NCBI GenBank assembly: GCA_022865555.1
Contig: JALHTD010000369.1
Span: 1 to 7,095 of the forward strand
Length of the DNA: 7,095 nt
Reading direction: 5' to 3'
Source: Thermoanaerobaculaceae bacterium
Lineage (GTDB): Bacteria > Acidobacteriota > Thermoanaerobaculia > Thermoanaerobaculales > Thermoanaerobaculaceae
The notes beneath the pieces were generated by a model, which made no database searches, had not been told where the DNA came from, and saw only the letters and a program-made list of their open reading frames with translations. Positions within the stretch are counted from its first letter, which is position 1, and each line of letters starts with the position of its first letter. Position numbers and translations under genes: made by a program. Below are positions 6,151 through 7,095 of this stretch, one piece after another.

Positions 6151-7095
6151 TGGCCCTTCCCCCGCTTGTTGGCCTCGAACTGCTCGTAGGCCGCGACGAC
6201 TTTCTCCACCAGCTTGTGACGAACGACATCCTCCTTGACGAAGTCGAAGAAGCAGATTCCGGGCAGGTTCCCAAGGATCTGCCGCGCCTGCACCAGCCCC
6301 GAGGTCTTCTCGTTAGGCAGGTCGATCTGCGTGACGTCGCCGGTGATCGCCGCCCGCGAGTGGAAGCCCAGGCGGGTGAGGAACATCTTCATCTGCTCCG
6401 GGGTCGTGTTCTGAGCCTCGTCCAGGAGCATGAACGAGTCGTTGAGCGTCCGCCCACGCATGAACGCGAGCGGTGCGATCTCGATCACCCCGCGCTCGAT
6501 GTGGCCCGCCACCCGGTCGTAGCCCAGGATGTCGTATAGGGCGTCGTACACGGGACGCAGGTAGGGGTTCACCTTCTCGACTAGGTCCCCGGGCAGGAAC
6601 CCCAGCCGCTCGCCCGCCTCCACCGCCGGACGGGTGAGCACGATGCGGCGGACGCGGTGCTCGGCCAGCGCCGCCGCCGCCATCGCGACGGCGAGGTAGG
6701 TCTTTCCGGTCCCCGCCGGGCCGATCGCGAATACGATGTCGTCCCGGTTGAGGGCCTGGATGAAAAGCCGCTGCTTCAGATTGCGGGGCACCACCAGGCG
6801 TTTGACCGAGTCCGGGATCGAGGCATCCTTGAAGAACTCCACCAGATCCACGCTCGGGTCCTCCTCGAGCACCCGCAGCGCGGTGCGGAACTCCTCCTTG
6901 CCCACCGTATAGCCGGTGGCCACCAGCTTGCCCAGCTCCTGCAGCAGCTTGCCGGCGAGCGCCACGGTCTCCGGCTCACCCTCCAGCGACACCGTGTCGC
7001 CGCGCGCCGCCACCCGCACTCTCAGACGCTCGTTCAGGTAGCGGAAGTTCTCCTCCAGCGTCCCCGAGAGCTTCTCGAGGTCTCTCTCAGGCAGG
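6147..7095 (-). CDS. phoH: PhoH-family ATPase (PhoL/YbeZ type), 5' end outside the window
   Basis: PhoH-family P-loop ATPase, a cytosolic protein related to helicase ATPase domains and usually linked to RNA metabolism together with YbeY. The reading frame stays open from the stop at 6149-6147 to the window edge, giving 315 visible residues; the true start is upstream. The first ~60 visible residues resemble the small N-terminal domain of the family. Walker A GPAGTGKT lies at 6722-6699 (about visible residue 125-132), Walker B with LLDEAQ at about residue 222-227, and the conserved TGDVTQIDLP segment at about 250-259. A GTG at 7019 is in frame, but the 25 codons before it continue the family-like N-terminus (LEENFRYLNERL), so it is not the start. 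The stop overlaps the ATG of the next gene (ATGA). Its place ahead of the 7TM-HD gene and ybeY matches the conserved phoH-yqfF-ybeY order. Confidence 0.95.
   Translation of the reverse strand, partial: LPERDLEKLSGTLEENFRYLNERLRVRVAARGDTVSLEGEPETVALAGKLLQELGKLVATGYTVGKEEFRTALRVLEEDPSVDLVEFFKDASIPDSVKRLVVPRNLKQRLFIQALNRDDIVFAIGPAGTGKTYLAVAMAAAALAEHRVRRIVLTRPAVEAGERLGFLPGDLVEKVNPYLRPVYDALYDILGYDRVAGHIERGVIEIAPLAFMRGRTLNDSFMLLDEAQNTTPEQMKMFLTRLGFHSRAAITGDVTQIDLPNEKTSGLVQARQILGNLPGICFFDFVKEDVVRHKLVEKVVAAYEQFEANKRGKGQ

Noticed and set aside
6147..7019. phoH as a complete gene starting at GTG 7019
   Set aside because: The frame is open to the window edge, and the preceding codons encode a typical PhoH N-terminal stretch, so the gene is truncated by the window rather than starting here.
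1..7095. Mobile elements, CRISPR, RNA genes, riboswitches, factor-independent terminators
   Set aside because: No transposase or integrase motifs, direct-repeat arrays, tRNA-like cloverleaf or GC-stem-plus-T-run were recognised, and the genes leave almost no non-coding space.

Overview
The window is a single, very GC-rich (roughly two-thirds G+C by eye), tightly packed stretch of nine genes, all on the minus strand, so transcription runs from position 7095 down to 1. It looks like bacterial chromosomal core DNA. I see no insertion sequence, tRNA or rRNA gene, CRISPR array or phage gene, and no gap between genes longer than about 40 bases. The gene content (PhoH, YbeY, a CorC-type CBS protein, Era, a PgpH-type 7TM-HD protein) and the coding style (mostly GTG starts, 4-base start/stop overlaps) suggest a high-GC bacterium outside the classical Proteobacteria and Firmicutes, for example an Acidobacteriota-like or Methylomirabilota/Rokubacteria-like lineage. 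The phylum is an inference and cannot be settled from this window.

Layout in transcription order. (1) phoH, 5' end outside the window, >7095..6147. (2) A 756-residue 7TM-HD phosphodiesterase of the PgpH/YqfF family, 6150..3880. (3) ybeY, 3887..3456. (4) A CorC/HlyC-type membrane CBS protein, 3459..2218. (5) era, 2221..1286. (6) A short glutaredoxin-like protein, 1289..1032. (7) An acyl carrier protein, 994..719. (8) A FabZ/ApeP-like hotdog protein, 738..352. (9) A STAS-domain (anti-sigma-factor-antagonist type) protein, 328..1, whose 3' end lies outside the window.

The first five genes form a recognisable RNA/ribosome-maturation and signalling operon. PhoH (ATPase), YbeY (RNA endonuclease) and Era (30S-assembly GTPase) act on ribosome biogenesis and rRNA processing, PgpH turns over cyclic di-AMP, and CorC-type proteins sit beside ybeY in many genomes. 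The order combines the Firmicute arrangement (phoH-yqfF-ybeY-...-era) with the proteobacterial ybeZ-ybeY-ybeX(corC) arrangement.

The last four genes are the less expected part. A thioredoxin-fold protein is translationally coupled to era. It is followed by an acyl carrier protein whose active-site region resembles the carrier proteins of aryl-polyene-type pathways, a hotdog protein that keeps the acidic active-site residue but lacks the usual FabZ histidine loop, and a STAS protein. This looks like the front of an acyl-chain-building or acyl-modification module appended to the era operon, and its remaining genes would lie beyond position 1. Nothing here is demonstrably a new system. The strongest leads are this tail module, the altered hotdog active site, and a CorC-type protein whose membrane domain has lost the expected ion-site motif.
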